Shown: positions 44,661 through 57,300, counted from the stretch's first letter. The stretch is DNA of 64,000 nt from Stenogyne calaminthoides (GCA_037126765.1 JBBCBC010000022.1:17203758-17267757); one strand, 5' to 3'. The notes: generated by a model from the letters alone, not told the origin. Numbers and translations: made by a program.

Positions 44661-45265
44661 GATTTGTTGTTAAAGACCTTCATGATGAAGGGTCTTGGTG
44701 AAGCCTGCTACATCCTAGGGATCAAGATCCACAAGGATAGATCCAAGAGAATGTTGGGGGTGTCACAGTCCACCTATGTAGACAAGGTGTTGAAGCGTTT
44801 TGCGATAGAGAACTCTAAGAGAGGGTCTCCACCGGCAAATCATGGGATAAAGCTATCAAAGAAGGATTGTCCTTCTGTTGAAGCTGATATCAAGCACATG
44901 AAAGATGTCCCATATGCATATGTAATTGAGTCAATCAAGTACTCCATGACTTGCACTAGGCCAAACGTGGCCTACGCTATCAACATCACTGGTAGATACC
45001 AACAGAATTCGGGTGAGTCTCACTGTATTTCTATCAAGACCATTCTGAAGTATCTTAGACGAACTAAAGAATGTTTCCTTGTCTCGAATGGATAAATCGA
45101 AACCGATGGTATTTGGTTATGTTGATGCAAGTTTCCAATCCGACTATGATGATTACAAATCACAGTCAGGTTACGTTTCACTCTCAACAATGAGGTGGTC
45201 AGTTTGAATAGTTCCAAGCAAAACGACCGAAGATTCAACAACCGAAGTTGAGTACATTTCTGTAT
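44661..45265 (+). pseudogene. A3 RT connection and truncated RNase H
   Basis: The 143-codon frame 44664-45095 (MKGLGEACYILGIKIHKDRS, QSTYVDKVLKRFAIENSKRG, MTCTRPNVAYAINITGRYQQ) is the best-kept connection domain among the A copies. RNase H begins at about 45098 (YKSQSGYVSLSTMR) and is cut off at about 45265 at the junction with LTR B2. Confidence 0.8.
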
Positions 45266-46125
45266 CACATTTCTGATCCAACGGCTCTTTGATTTCAAGG
45301 TCTATAAATATGGGATCACACTTCAGAGTGAATACACGGAAACACTGAACAATCAAGAAGCTCAAGCAATTATCAGATTTCCGCACGAAGAACACGATCA
45401 AGAAGATTATTTTATCAAGTGTTCATTCCATAAGTTCTTAGCATAGAAATCTTTTCATCTAGCTGATAAGCTACCTTAAACACTAGAAAAGATTTCATAG
45501 TTGGAACCAAAACAATCTTATCCAAACCCAAGTTAGGTTAAGTTGTTTAGCAAGATTTCGCATCTAGGGTTTCTAGTTAGATTTACGGGATCGGTTGAGT
45601 GAGAACTCCTTAAATATCTGTCGATTGTCTTGTGTTGGACTAACACATAAAACTAAGTCCAGTTGGTTAAGTTGGTGCCCCTTGTGATAGGGAAGAGTGG
45701 ACGTAGGACTGGTTTGTCCGAACCACTATAAATCTTGTGTGCCTTTACCGCTTTGATTAACTATCTACACAATTGCACACAACCTTTAAAGCGCATACAT
45801 ATTCTAAGTTGAGATCAGCTAGCACCAAGCTTCTGATCTGATCAAGTTTGACACTTCACCAACCCGGTTAAAACACTAACTTTGGAATCTGATTTATAAA
45901 AACTGGTTTTTCACGGGTAAAACTTAAGCTTCCGCACACATCAGTTAAACTGATAGTTACCGAACTGATCTCCCTTCAGGCAATTAGTAAGTTGGTTATC
46001 AGCCCAAACTGATTCACTCGCACTCTGATCAGGCTAACTGCCATCACACCTGATCTGCACAAAAAGTTTTCGAAGTCTATTCACCCTCCCCTCTAGACTT
46101 CTGCCCTCAAAAACCGCGACCTACA
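45266..46125 (+). repeat. 5' LTR of B2, truncated
   Basis: It joins A3 RNase H at about 45266-45280 and is collinear with 58535-59391 from AACGGCTCTTTGATTTC on. It ends GCGACCTACA and includes the TATA element CTATAAATATGGG at about 45301. Confidence 0.85.
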
Positions 46126-46127
46126 AG

Positions 46128-46139
46128 TGGTATCGAGGC
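46128..46139 (+). other. Primer-binding site of B2 (altered)
   Basis: TGGTATCGAGGC stands where TGGTATCAGAGC is expected, two bases after the LTR. The CAG-to-CGA type change is the same as elsewhere in B2. Confidence 0.75.
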
Positions 46140-46260
46140 GGTTGGTTCTATCGACCCTAACTTTGTGTATCATCGATTCTTGAGGAAGAATCTTTGTGGT
46201 CGACTGAACTGATCCTGAAAAACCTTCTTAAAACTCATTCATTTTCCAAAAACACTCAGC

Positions 46261-48850
46261 ATGGATAACACCTCAGGTATGTATCATGATCTGCCGAAGT
46301 TCTCAATCGATGAGTATGCAGATTGGGCCATATATATGTCCAACCATCTAGGTTCGATTAGTGGCGTAATGATGGAAGTCATCGAAAGAGGACCCATCAT
46401 CATATATTACGACAACCCCGCAGTTGGAGGAGATCCGAACTTTGCCGAAGTCTTGTGCGAAAAAAAAAGCCGGCCTTGATGGATGCAGAGGAAAGGAAAC
46501 TGCATACTCTAGATACTATCGCAAGGCATATTATCACGAAAACAATGGATAAGGTCACCAAGGAAAAGGTTAAGTATCTCAAATCTGCGAAAGCAATGTG
46601 GGATACTCTAGCTAAAATATGCGAGGAAATGACCGGATAAAAAAGACAAATGTCCGTCTGCAGCCGAACCAGTAAAGTTCGAAAAAAGCGAAGATGTCGC
46701 TTCAACGAAAACCATCAACGAACTCGATGGAAGGATTACAATGTCAATAAACAAGCTTCGAGAACTTGGTAGAGATGTCCGATAAAGATATCAACTACAA
46801 AATTTTAAGGTCTCTCACCAAGAAATGGGACATGAAGGTCACGGTAATCAAGGATTGCCAAGACATTTCAAAAATGAAGCCAAGTAGCTTGTTCTTGAGC
46901 CTTAAAGCTCACGAGTTCGATTTAATTGAGAGAGGACAAGCGGATGAAGATGAGGTGTCCACTTTGAAGCCTCAACTTCCAAATCGCTTGCTTTTAAGGC
47001 AACCAAAGAAGAGATTGAAGACCAATGAACCCATTGAAACATCATAAGTCGAAGTAATGATCGTTACGCTTACCAGAAACTAGAGAAATCAAATACTCAA
47101 CCGGGTAAGTATCAAGATTCTATAAAGATTATCAACATAGCCGAGGAAGAGATAGGAGATCGCATAACGATCTCCGTGAAGAACTGCCAGATCCGATGAT
47201 CGGAGAGATCACAGAGATGAAAGGAAAAGAGATAATCTAAATGATGAGAGAAGGATAACCAATCGCATGTAAGAAGCTCAGACTACTATCGAAAAGGAAA
47301 ATCACCGATAGATCATACGCATTTTAGTGATTCACCCGGAAGAAAAGGTTCCGTGGATCAAGGAGCGTGCTTTTAATTGTGAGAAGCCAGTCACTACAAA
47401 TACAGACGCCTGACTGACGCCAAGAGAAAGGGAAGAAAAGAGAAACGTAAGAGAGCAACGGCACAGTGACGTAAAAGCCATGGTTGTTTACACGCCAGAA
47501 TTGACGATTCAGATTCCGCCCTCCGAGGATTCTCGATACTCCTCTCGTAGAAGATTTATGTCCGACAAGAAGTCTTTGCTGACTTCTATGGAAATGAAGA
47601 TCCGATATTCTCTTGGATGATGATGAGATCTCGCTTGATGGCCAAGGAGGACCAATCTGAGGTAACCTCCAAACTCGCTTTGTTCGCTTCTACACCGCTA
47701 TCATTAGCACACACCGCCGGGAGATTGACCTGCAATTTCTACTCGAGCAATTGCTTGAGGATCTCTCAATGCAAATGAGACACTTATGCTATAGTGGAAG
47801 TTTGAAAATGACAAGTCGAGGACCGTAAATAATCACCTTAAAGAGAATGATCTCAAGAAAGCCTCCGAACTTAAATCGGGTTTAAACCGCCGTCGGCAAA
47901 TCGAGGAATTTAAAATTCGAAGTTAAAGCTTCGATCGGAGAAGCAGATCAAAGATCAGCTGGCAATTAACAAACAACAAGCTGATGACTTCAAAATCCTG
48001 CAAGCAAAATTCGATGAGCTATTCCGAAAGCATGAAAGTCTAAAATCATCTGAGGATAATCTGCGTAAGAAAATAGAGGTTTTTACAAAATCATCTAAAA
48101 CCGTTCAAGACATGAACACCTATTTTCGAACAACGATTAACAAGAAGGGACTTGGGTATGAGAACCCTTCCACATCCTCAAAAGCCCCGGCTGATTCATC
48201 TCAAAAAGGTGTAATCGAGGGCGAGTTTCTAACAAAGATACACCAAAAGCCAAACATGTATCTAATAAGGAAAAAAAAAAAAAAGACCATTGAGCGGTAA
48301 AGGCGGTGTGCCTAACCGTAAAGGGAACAAAATGGACCCCAACCGGTAAAGCATCACCGAGAATCAACGAAGAACCCAGTTCTTCTGAAGAGACCTCAAC
48401 CTGATCAACAAATCAGGAATCAGAAAAGACAACCTGTAAAAGGGAAGTCCAATCTGAGACCCAATCAAGGTCAGCTGCCTAATAAGCATGCTTCAGGTAA
48501 ACTGCAAAAACCACCTATGCCGAAAAGATATGAATCTTTTGATGGTAGCAGTCGTACCTACCCCTATAATCAGAAATCTAGGGTTGCTGCACCTGAACCA
48601 CACTGGATGAAAAAAAGACAAACAGAAAAGATAAATCCCAAGTCTTCTAAGTCATCCAAGGTTCACACTAATAATCATACTAATCAGAAAGCATATAAAG
48701 AGACGTATGATTATGTTGATAGGTATGGGAGACAAATCAGGCCTTCTGATCTAACTGATCACAATAGAAGTGCTCTGTTTGTATGGATCCCCAAAACTAA
48801 TCCTAACCCCTCAGGACCCAATCCAAAAGGGGTACCTAAAGCCTGATTTG
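46261..48850 (+). pseudogene. B2 gag, zinc knuckle and coiled-coil region
   Basis: ATG 46261 opens MDNTSGMYHDLPKFSIDEYA as in B1. Pieces KEKVKYLKSAKAMWDTLAKI (46555-46620), DKDINYKILRSLTKKWDMKV (46780-46850) and SLFLSLKAHEFDLIERG (46890-46940) follow in shifted frames. The zinc knuckle near 47370-47410 reads FNCEKPVTTNTDA, with the H and last C lost. Heptad-rich sequence lies at 47930-48110 (QIKDQLAINKQQADDFKILQ). The 109-codon frame 48517-48846 is basic and proline-rich and leads into the protease. A 14-A run at 48268-48283 and dozens of small indels mark the decay. Confidence 0.75.
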
Positions 48851-49190
48851 GCTGCAGGATCGCGTGGGTCTGGCCAACAAAGGAGGTGTGCAAGCAACTA
48901 TCTGGTACATCGATAGTGGATGCTCAAGGCACATGACTGGAAGCAAACATCTCCTCAGCTCTTACATAGAACAGAAAGGCCCGCGTGTACTCTTCGGTGA
49001 TGATAACTTTGGTTATACCAAAGGATTCGGAACCTTAGAGAATGATGATGTACAAGTAACTGGAGTCTCGTATGTCGAAGGTCTGAAGCACAACCTATTA
49101 TCGGTTTCACAATTCTGCGACAACGGATTCAGTGTTGAGTTCTCGACTGACCAATGCACTATCAAGAATCGAGCCACTCAATAGATTTTG
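48851..49190 (+). pseudogene. B2 protease
   Basis: The 106-codon frame 48864-49184 contains ATIWYIDSGCSRHMTGSKHL: DSG is the aspartic protease active site of Sirevirus/copia elements, followed by the typical H-M-T-G. FGDDNFGYTKGFGTL and LKHNLLSVSQFCDNGFSVEF are the conserved C-terminal part. This is the best-preserved domain of B2; a stop at 49182 separates it from integrase. Confidence 0.85.
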
Positions 49191-50160
49191 CTAACTGGTT
49201 CAAGGAAAGGGACGATCTACACAGCTGATTGGAACAGTTGCCCAAGAAATGCATGCTTGATTGTCAAGAGTTCCAAAAGTAGCGGTTGGCTCTCACACAA
49301 AAAATGATCCATCCCGAACTTTAAAACTCTTAATAAGATAGCAAGGATGTCTCTAGTGGAAGGACTTCCGAATGAAGTATTTTCAAAGGATCAGACATGT
49401 ACTGCATGTCAGAAGGGAAAACAGGTCAAAGCTTCATTCAAGGGAATTCCCGGACCGGCATCCAAAGAGAGATACTCTGTTGCTTCATATGGATCTATTT
49501 GGACCCGATTACACGGTCGATCTCAACAACGCCTTGAATATACTCTGTAATCGTGGATGACTATTCCAAGTTTACAGGTTATATTCTTACATAAGAAGAA
49601 TGAGACGACAACGAAGATACCCGAGTCGCTAAAAAGATTACAAAATGAGAAGGGTGTCGGTTAGTAAAAAAATCGGATCGAGATAAAGGTACATAATTTA
49701 CGAACTCTTTTATTACTATTTTTTGCTCTAAGTTTGGTATACTGACATGAAACATCACCGCAAGGACGCCACAACAAAATGGAGTAGCGAAGCGAGGAAC
49801 AGAATTCTCAAAAAGAAGTTCTTTCGCACGATGTTAAATTGACATGCAATACCAAGCCGTTTAAAGCGTAAGCAATCAACACTTTGCATGCCATACTCGT
49901 AATGCAGATGTCTTCGACTAAGGCTCACTACAAAACACCCTATGAACTGTGGAAGGGCGTAAAAACCTCGTGTTTCTTACTTCCATGTTTTTTGGGTGTA
50001 AGTGTTTCATACACAACAATGGGAAGAATCTGTTGAAGACTTTTGAGGCCAAGTCGGATGAGGGTATATTCTTAGGATATTCCTCATCTAGCAAGGCTTT
50101 CGGGGTTTACAATGATTTAACCCTACTTGTGGAAGAAACACCCCATGTAGTTTTTTGATG
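49191..50160 (+). pseudogene. B2 pre-integrase and integrase
   Basis: The pre-integrase part has LVEGLPNEVFSKDQTCTACQ and KGKQVKASFKG (HHCC knuckle side, 49347-49470), then LLHMDLFGPD (first catalytic Asp). From 49560 to 49940 the frame is shattered, but SDRDKGT-like and FTNSFITIF traces remain. The end (49949-50158: FFGCKCFIHNNGKN, EAKSDEGIFLGYSSSSKAFGVY) is clear. Confidence 0.75.
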
Positions 50161-50635
50161 AAGCATCTTCCCAACAAGAGAAATCGCCTCGAAACAAAGA
50201 TGTACACGATCAACAAGTACCGATGCTCGTAAAATGGATCGGCTAATGATCAAGGAAAAAGAATCGAAAACCGTAACAATATACATTCCAGATCTAGTGA
50301 TTCACCGGATCATTCGGATCCTAAGGTACGAAAAAACTGCCGATGAAGAAGCCGTCTGGTGAGATAAGATCAACCGAACCATCCGGTTCGGGGGGACACC
50401 GAAGTTCCCACGAATAGACATCGAGACATGATGAGTCCAACATCACCGAGACATGTTCTTATCAAGTGGATCATAATTACGCACCACTCCCGGTCGCTAG
50501 TAATGAACCTTTATCGAAAATGGATGATGTTCTCCAAACCGATGCAAATCGAATGAAGGACTGGATAACCCGGTCATCCAACCGATCGATCATCGGAGAC
50601 CCATCGATAAAGTTAAAACTAGACATCGATTGGTG
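50161..50635 (+). pseudogene. B2 integrase-RT linker
   Basis: Acidic, low-complexity linker equivalent to B1 29400-29640 (CSYQVDHNYAPLPVASNEP, then IIGDP). It is heavily altered by CG-rich changes. No domain expected. Confidence 0.55.
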
Positions 50636-51470
50636 AAAGTGCCATGTATTCTTTGTTATTTGTCTATGAAGGAACCAACAAAGAATAGAGGAAGCTCTAC
50701 AAGACGCATAAGTGGATTCTAGCCATGCGAAGGAATGAGCCGAACAGTTCGAAATAAAATCAAGTTTGGGAACCGGTAGATGCACCAAATCATCAAGACG
50801 TAATTGGCACGAAGTGGGTTTTCAAGAACAAGAGAGATGAGAAAAATGTCATCACCGAAAATAAGGCAAGACTTGTTGCTAAGGGGTATTCACAATCGGA
50901 AGAATTGATTATGACGAGACCTTTGCACCCGATCCGCCGCCTAAAGCCATTCGGCTGTTTCTGGCATATGCTTCCCACAGGGGGTTCACTGTGGACGTAA
51001 TGAGTGCATTTTTAAATGGGGTACTAGCAGAGGAAGTTTATGTCGAACAACCTCCGTGCTTGAAAAGAGCAAACCAAGTGTACCGTTTAAGAAAAAGCTC
51101 TTTATGGCACAAACAAGCTCCTCGAGCTTGGTATGATACACTCTCTCGGTTCTTGATCGACGGTGGGTTCACTAAAGGAACAGTGGACAGAACCTTATTC
51201 AGAATAGAAGATGGAGAATATATTCTGATGGTTCAGATCTACGTGGACGACATCATCTTCGGATCTCCTAACAAGAATCTATGTGAAAGATTCAAAAACC
51301 GATGCAAGGAAGTTCGAGATGTCCATGATGGGTCGATGAATTACTTTACGGGTCTCGGTGAAGAAAAGTCGTATGGGATATTCATCTCGCCAAGCAAAAG
51401 TACACTAGGAATTTATTGGCTAAGTTTGGAGTTCAAAATTGCAAGGAAGCCAAAATTCCTATGATGACCG
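50636..51470 (+). pseudogene. B2 reverse transcriptase
   Basis: GTKWVFKNKRDEKNVI, ARLVAKGYSQS, then the 157-codon frame 50991-51464 with MSAFLNGVLAEEVYVEQPP, RLRKSSLWHKQAPRAWYDT and IYVDDIIFGSPNKN. YVDD is intact. DVMSAF stands for the usual DVKSAF. Frameshifts lie around 50900 and after 51330. Confidence 0.85.
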
Positions 51471-52230
51471 GATTCAAGATGGATCCGGATGAGGATGGTC
51501 GAAAAAACTAATCGAAGAAAGAATATAGGGCTCTCATTGGATCCCTACTATACCGACTCACAAGCGGACCGGATATCACCTTTGCGATAAGTGTATGTGC
51601 GGTTTTCAGGCAAATCCAATGCAAAGCCACCTAGAAGCGACTAAAGCGGATTCTTAAGTATCTGAAGGGACAATAAACCTTGGTTTATTTTACCCATCGA
51701 TGATAATCTAGAGCTTAGTGGGTATTCCGATTACGATTATGGAGGTTGCAAGATTGACGAAGTCAACCTCTCGAACATGTCGATTTTTATGAAGTAAACC
51801 GATCTCGTGGTTTTCAAAAGAAGCGGACATCGATTCGACACATCTACTACCGAAGCGTAATATATGGTCAGCAGGAAGTCATTGCTCCCAAAGCGCTCTG
51901 GCTTAGTCGTGGTGAGGATTATAACATCGTAGCTAAGAATGTACCTATAGTCTGTGCGATAATAGTCTTTATTGCAATCACTCGTAATCTGTTCTACATA
52001 CAAGATGCAAGCATGTGGATGTCGACACCCATTTTATAAGAGATCATGTTGAAAAGAAGAATATCGAATGGAAAAGATTCACACCGATTCTGAAAAAGTC
52101 GATATTCTAACCAAGCCACTAGCCGAGATTAGATTAAGAGAATTGTGTAATGAGCTAGGGCTTCGGATCTTGGAGAAAAAGCACCTAAAATGCTTGATGG
52201 ATTGTTCTCGAGAACCGGTGGTTAAGAGAA
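51471..52230 (+). pseudogene. B2 RT end and RNase H
   Basis: GFKMDPDEDG, KEYRALIGSLLYRLTSGPDI (retained here, deleted in B1), SHLEATKADS, then RNase H traces LSGYSDYDYGG, KVNLSNMSIFMK and THLLPKRNIW in shifting frames, and CKHVDVDTHFIRDHVEKKN (about 52007-52063). Many of the differences from B1 are at CAG/CTG. Confidence 0.75.
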
Positions 52231-52494
52231 TAACCAGTTGAAAGGAATCGATTGAGTTTGGTATCTCAACTGATCAGAAGATCAGTCAAGGAACTGATGT
52301 GAGAAATCGATCAGATTTAAGGTTTATCAGACTAAAGGCAACGCTCAATTTAAAAGGAATATCTGATTAAATCGGTTGGGTTATTTGACATCTTTGTAAG
52401 TCGATTTAATGATATTCAACAAGCAAGATTCACAGTTAAAGCCTACAATCGCATAAGAAAGCGTAGAATTTACACAACAATGGAATAATAGAAC

Positions 52495-52546
52495 TTTTCA
52501 TTGATAAAGACCCCAAGGTCGATTACATTACAAGTTACAAGTACAA
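52495..52546 (-). terminator. Minus-strand poly(A) signals in the B2 extra segment
   Basis: Minus strand 52546-52521 reads TTGTACTTGTAACTTGTAATG, several TGTA-type far-upstream elements. About 20-25 nt later 52502-52495 is AATGAAAA, a near-upstream element. This is the arrangement of plant cleavage and polyadenylation sites and would end a transcript of about 750 nt near 52475. Confidence 0.4.
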
Positions 52547-52576
52547 AGGACCCGGAGGTCAGTACATAAGTCATAA

Positions 52577-52620
52577 CCGAAAACCCTAAACCTATAACCC
52601 TAAACCCTTATCCTAACCCA
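52577..52620. repeat. Short telomere-like CCCTAAA cluster
   Basis: AACCCTAAACC, ATAACCCTAAACCC and CCTAACCC follow within 44 bp. It is a degenerate interstitial telomere-like (telo-box) cluster inside the extra segment of B2. Meaning unknown. Confidence 0.6.
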
Positions 52621-52931
52621 AGAAGAGCAGGGGAGAGAGATATTTTAAATCTGATGCTCTCATTTTCCCCCACTTAACAAGGGTGAGAGAGGCTTTAAAG
52701 TAATCCTAAAGCCGCTAGCTGAAGCTAAAACCAGTGGAGCGAGAGCGGCGTTGATAGGATTTCTAAGCCGAGCCCTTAGACACAAGTCAATGGACTCTCC
52801 AAATTAAATGGAGCACATGTGCCAAGAAATTGGTTCAAAGACCTTATGGGCACATGTGTTACATGAAAAAATTGAGTTGATATACGAAGATCAGCTGTTG
52901 TCTGATCCAGACCGTATATCAAACTCATGTT

Positions 52932-53141
52932 TTATATCAGACTGAGTCTGTTGATGCTAGTTACGTCATAACGATAGACACACAAGGTGTATACGGTTAG
53001 GAGAAGTGTCTTCTCAGTTGCGACAGCAGACCCGCCTCCATGGTGGTAGAGAAGCTTGGTAACAATTGTATGTGAAATCTTTGATGACGACGAAAACAGC
53101 GATAAGGGACAAAAAGGGTTGATTTGAGAAGCTGAAATCAT
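52932..53141 (-). CDS. Hypothetical 69-aa ORF, antisense within B2
   Basis: The first minus-strand ATG after the TATA box starts a 69-codon frame: MISASQINPFCPLSLFSSSS, then a middle with TKLLYHHGGGSAVATEKTLL and the end TSINRLSLI. The frame is open further upstream without an ATG. I recognise no domain; the composition is serine- and leucine-rich with no clear membrane segment. Support comes from context (TATA box 5', plant poly(A) signals 3'), not from homology. Some plant LTR retrotransposons are known to carry extra antisense frames downstream of pol, which makes the place plausible. It could equally be noncoding. Confidence 0.3.
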   Translation of the reverse strand: MISASQINPFCPLSLFSSSSKISHTIVTKLLYHHGGGSAVATEKTLLLTVYTLCVYRYDVTSINRLSLI

Positions 53142-53262
53142 TGAAAAAGGGGTAAAGGTGTTTGCCGGAAGTTTCACCGGAAATAAGGGTTCACCAGAAT
53201 GTATGTTTTTACAAAGAAGATAAGTATGGTGAATGGGTTATGTTGTGTAAAACATTGGTCCA

Positions 53263-53269
53263 ATTTATA
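53263..53269 (-). promoter_or_regulatory. Minus-strand TATA box in the B2 extra segment
   Basis: On the minus strand the sequence reads GGCCTCTATAAATTGG, a good plant TATA box. A start about 30 bp downstream (near 53233) would give a leader of about 90 nt before the first ATG at 53141. Strength and use are unproven. Confidence 0.45.
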
Positions 53270-53625
53270 GAGGCCAAGCAAGGGTGCAAATGCAAATTTG
53301 ATTTCAAAAAACCTTTTAGAGAAATTTGCATCACAAGGACAAATATGTAGAAATCACGCCGATCGATAATTGGATAAATTTACGGATTGACATATCAAGA
53401 TATACGAGACGATAATTACGCATGTCAAATCGCTAACTTAGGGAATAGAGACTACTATTCTAGACTAAGTTTTGACGGTAACACTTATCCCAAGAATTGG
53501 ATTGATCTGAGAAGAATCGTTAGGTCAACCAAAATCGATTACATACAAACCGATCGATATAAGGAAGATCAGTTGAACTTGAAACCTCAACAAATCAGAT
53601 ATATCAGTCTATGAGAAAACAAAAA

Positions 53626-54366
53626 TATCAGTTAAAGGGGGAACTTCAACTGATCTAGGAGGATCAGAAGGGAAATCAGACGCAAAATGAAACAGATCAG
53701 TTGAAAAGAACAGTTGGGAAATTATAAGGCTTAGGCAGAAAACTAAGATCAACAAGTGGAATCAACTTCAAGTGGTATTGACTGATTACTATATCAGTCA
53801 ACCAGATACGCTTTTCTTTTCCCTTGTTATTTGCTTATTTATCGGATCTTATCTGTTTTTATTTGCCTTCTTCAGACGACGCGTACACGTGACGTATCCC
53901 CTGCAAATCATTTAACGCGGACGTGGGGTACATGTATTAATTGCTACAAAATGAGCTTTTAAATCCAAAAGGTTTTCGTACGTACCTTTTCCAACCATTC
54001 GATCAAAACCGCTTAATCTGGATCGTTTAATCTTTTCAAACGGTTGATCTTCCAAATCTTGTCTTTTGTTCCCTCCTCATCTTTATAAGGTTCATCAAAA
54101 ACCCTACCAGAGTTTTCCAAATCACAAACTTGCGTTTTATTTTCTGAAAACTCTCCAGATTACTTCTCTGCGATTCAAAGTGTTTTTCTTAAGTTTCAAA
54201 ATCTGGTAATTTCTGATTATTTGATGAATCATTCTTTTAAAACCATTGATCTTAAAGATTTTGTCAATCGTTGATATCCTTATTATGTTTTATTGTTTCT
54301 GGTTTCCGCATATGTGATATTTTTAGTATTTATGCACAATTTTAACCGAATCTATCTTATCTGTAG
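53626..54366 (+). other. B2 spacer before the additional ORF
   Basis: It starts with an internal purine-rich AGTTAAAGGGGGAAC motif shared with B1 31087-31101. The rest is AT-rich with a TTTATAAGG at about 54082 and CTTCAGACGACGCGTACACGTGACG (G-box-like CACGTG at 53887). No convincing coding frame. Confidence 0.45.
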
Positions 54367-57300
54367 ATGATCACTCACGGTATGGGTAAAATAATGTGCA
54401 ATTATCTTGAATCGACATTAAGGATTGTCGAGGACAAGTTCGTACAATTTGGGGTTACAAAGGATCCTAATCAATGGAAGTAGAGGAAATTTCAAGAAAG
54501 CGGGACTTGAGAAATATTGTCTTTGCTCCTTCATCGCAATCCAAAGGATGCAAAGATGAAGCCCTCAATTCATAAGGAGTTTAAGGGTGGATCTGAGATG
54601 CTCCGGAGAAGAACTACTTTCGGCAAATAACGGAGAAGAGATCGACCGACAAATGAGGATATAACTCGCGTGCATTCTCACTACCAAAAGGACGAATCTC
54701 GCTTTGCTCACTCTGAGGGAGAATCAAGATGAGCTGATCAGAAACGAGCTCATCAGAGAGGCTGACAAACATCATACGTCAGGCTTTGTCAGGCCAATGC
54801 TCAAGAGGAAATACCGATTGTTGTTTGACATTTTGTCAAAAACAATTATGGGTATTTCATTCAAAATTTTATGCTCTTACATCCGTCAAACCGTATGAGA
54901 CATGGATTTGCAATAATTGATGAAACCAATAACATCAATTGGCATGGGTTCCTAAAGGCCATTCTACTCCAAGAACATGATAAATTTGGAGTTGATGAGT
55001 GGAGGCAGGTCTATCTGAAGAAGAGGATCAGCAATCTCAACAAGGTTGCAGTTATCCTACAAGACAAAATGCCAAATGCCAAATGGGAACAGAATGGACT
55101 AAAGTCCTACATGGCATTCTCTCCACCACTTTAGCCATATTTGGGCCACCAGACGATGATATGCGGCCAGCTCCCCCAAAGACGAAGAAGGGAAAAAGCA
55201 AGGAAGCAACTTCGTCTACACCAGATGCCCCCCAGAAGAAGAAAAAAGAAAATGGTGAAGGTCCAGGAGAAGAGGCCAAGAAGGCGAAGCAAGCCTCCAT
55301 GACTCTGATGCTAGAAGATGAGTCAGATGAAGAAAGAGCGCCAAATCAGTCTGTTGCACCACAAAAATCAGGTGAAAAATCAGACAGGCAGGCTTCTCAA
55401 GCTGAGAGCTCACCAGTTCATTTGAGGAAGAAGCACGAGACGAACGATCTCCTTCTCCTCCCATTTCGTCTTGATTCACCACCTGCTAATGGCTCACGAG
55501 CATGTCTCTCCCTACTCTTCCACCTGCCCGCCAACACAGAAACTACATCGGTTCGCGAACTCAAATTACATCGGTTCGCGAACACGAAACTACAACAGTT
55601 CATGAACCCGAAACCTTACTTTGTGGAACCAGCGCACTCGCCTCCACAAAGAGAACCTCTGCAGTCGAGCCAATCGGACAACTTCCGCCTACTCAAGCAC
55701 CACGGAACCCTCCACATCTCATCAACCGGAATGCAGACGGACAATTCCCGAAGTCTAGATCATCAAAGACCATAACAGGGAAAAATGGTCGAATGCAAAT
55801 CGAACGAGAAATTGATGAGATGTATCCGAATCGGGTCGCCCATCCCGCTATTAGAGAAGAAGTTATGGAGATCCTCACCGAGAGATCTCAGTTAAAAAAA
55901 GCTTCTCGATTTTATAATGATTATTGAACAAATGGGCGGTCTTGATGAGTTTGCAGATTTTGATTTCGATATGAGGAAATCGCTAAAGTAGGATCACCAA
56001 TCGAGCCGATAACTACTTGAATCTATCAAAGCTCGATCCACAGAAGCCGGGGGTTGAGTGAACAAAAATGAACCGGAGATCGCTCAAGAAGCTCTGAAGC
56101 GAGATGCTACAATGAAGGATCTGAGAGCTGCCGATGATAGTGGAACTGGTGCCGCAGTTCATGACCAACCACCGAGGGCACAAACAACTGAAACTGATCA
56201 AGTGACGCAAAACATTCCAACATCTCACATCACCGCTGATCAACTTTAGGAGATCAGATCTTGTCTCAAAGATCTCCTGAAAGAAGAAGTTGAGGGAGTG
56301 ATAGCTGATCAGAGGCAGATTGGCCTCAAAGAAATAACAGATCAAAGGGAATTGACTATTTCTAGATTGCGAAGAATCAAAGATCGGTTCTCCCAAATCG
56401 CGGACCACCGTGGTTCTGCTTGAACTTATAAAATCCGTTGATGACAAGCTGATTCAGGTGGATCAACAACAAGTTTCTTTTCTGATGCTCACTGAAAAGC
56501 TCGAATTGACAGAAGAGAAACTTGACAAACTAATTTTTACACTCTCTACTGCCATGGAATCTGTCAAGGCTGAGTTGATCTCGAAGGTTGAACATCTAAC
56601 TGCTCCAAGTTCGGTGTTTATCTGTTGCGAGATCTCAATAGGGGCAATATCGATCGATTTTGGATCCCTAACTTCCCACCTCACGACTCTTTTTTGATCA
56701 AACCAAAAAGGGGGAAGGATGGAGGAGAAACCAACCGACATGATCGTAACAACGAAGACCTAATTCGCATAGGTTGAAGCCTATGGACAAAGACTAGACC
56801 ATCTGGATCTCTTTGCTAACGAAGTCTCTGAAAAGATGGAAAAGTCAAAGGCAAGAAAGGTAGCTGCTGCGGGTGCTGGGACATCACAAAAGGTAGGCTA
56901 ACTGCTTGGTCTTTGGGACATCACAAAAAGGTACTAAATGCACATTTGGGACATCACAAACTGTACCCGACCCACTTAAAAATAGTTACAAGAAGCACAA
57001 ATAGCCGGATCTGAGCCGATATGAATCGGGCCGAGAAATCGCCCAAAGAGCAGATTCTTTGAGACCAAAAAAGCAAAAAAAGAAGAAGGGCGTAAAAAAA
57101 TTGACAGAGGCGTAAAATCAAGAAAAAAAATTCGGATCGAGAGCGAAGAAAGGAAAGGCCGGAAAATCATGCGGAACCTCACCGCCAAAGAAGAGTTGAT
57201 GAGATCATTCCAAAAATAACCGCACATCCTAAGAGGTTTGAGGAATGGAACAAGATCGAAGTGAATGGCTTCGGATGCTTTTGTCCTTAATCTTGTTCCA

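Larger units (their letters stand above)
52235..53625. other. Extra 1.4-kb segment between pol and 3' ORF of B2
   Basis: B1 goes from the end of RNase H directly to the AGTTAAAGGGGGAACTTCAACTGAT motif (31087-31111). B2 has that motif at 53632 but with 1.4 kb more before it. The segment has its own signals on the minus strand (TATA box, ORF, poly(A) motifs; see next entries). On the plus strand two open frames (53162-53350 and 53387-53614, with KYGEWVMLCKTLVQFIEAKQ and YPKNWIDLRRIVRSTKIDY) match nothing I recognise. It may be a captured segment, or an ancestral part that B1 has lost. Confidence 0.6.

Noticed and set aside
55418..55603. Minus-strand frames in the B2 3' ORF region
   Set aside because: Shadows of the plus-strand serine/proline-rich frame.
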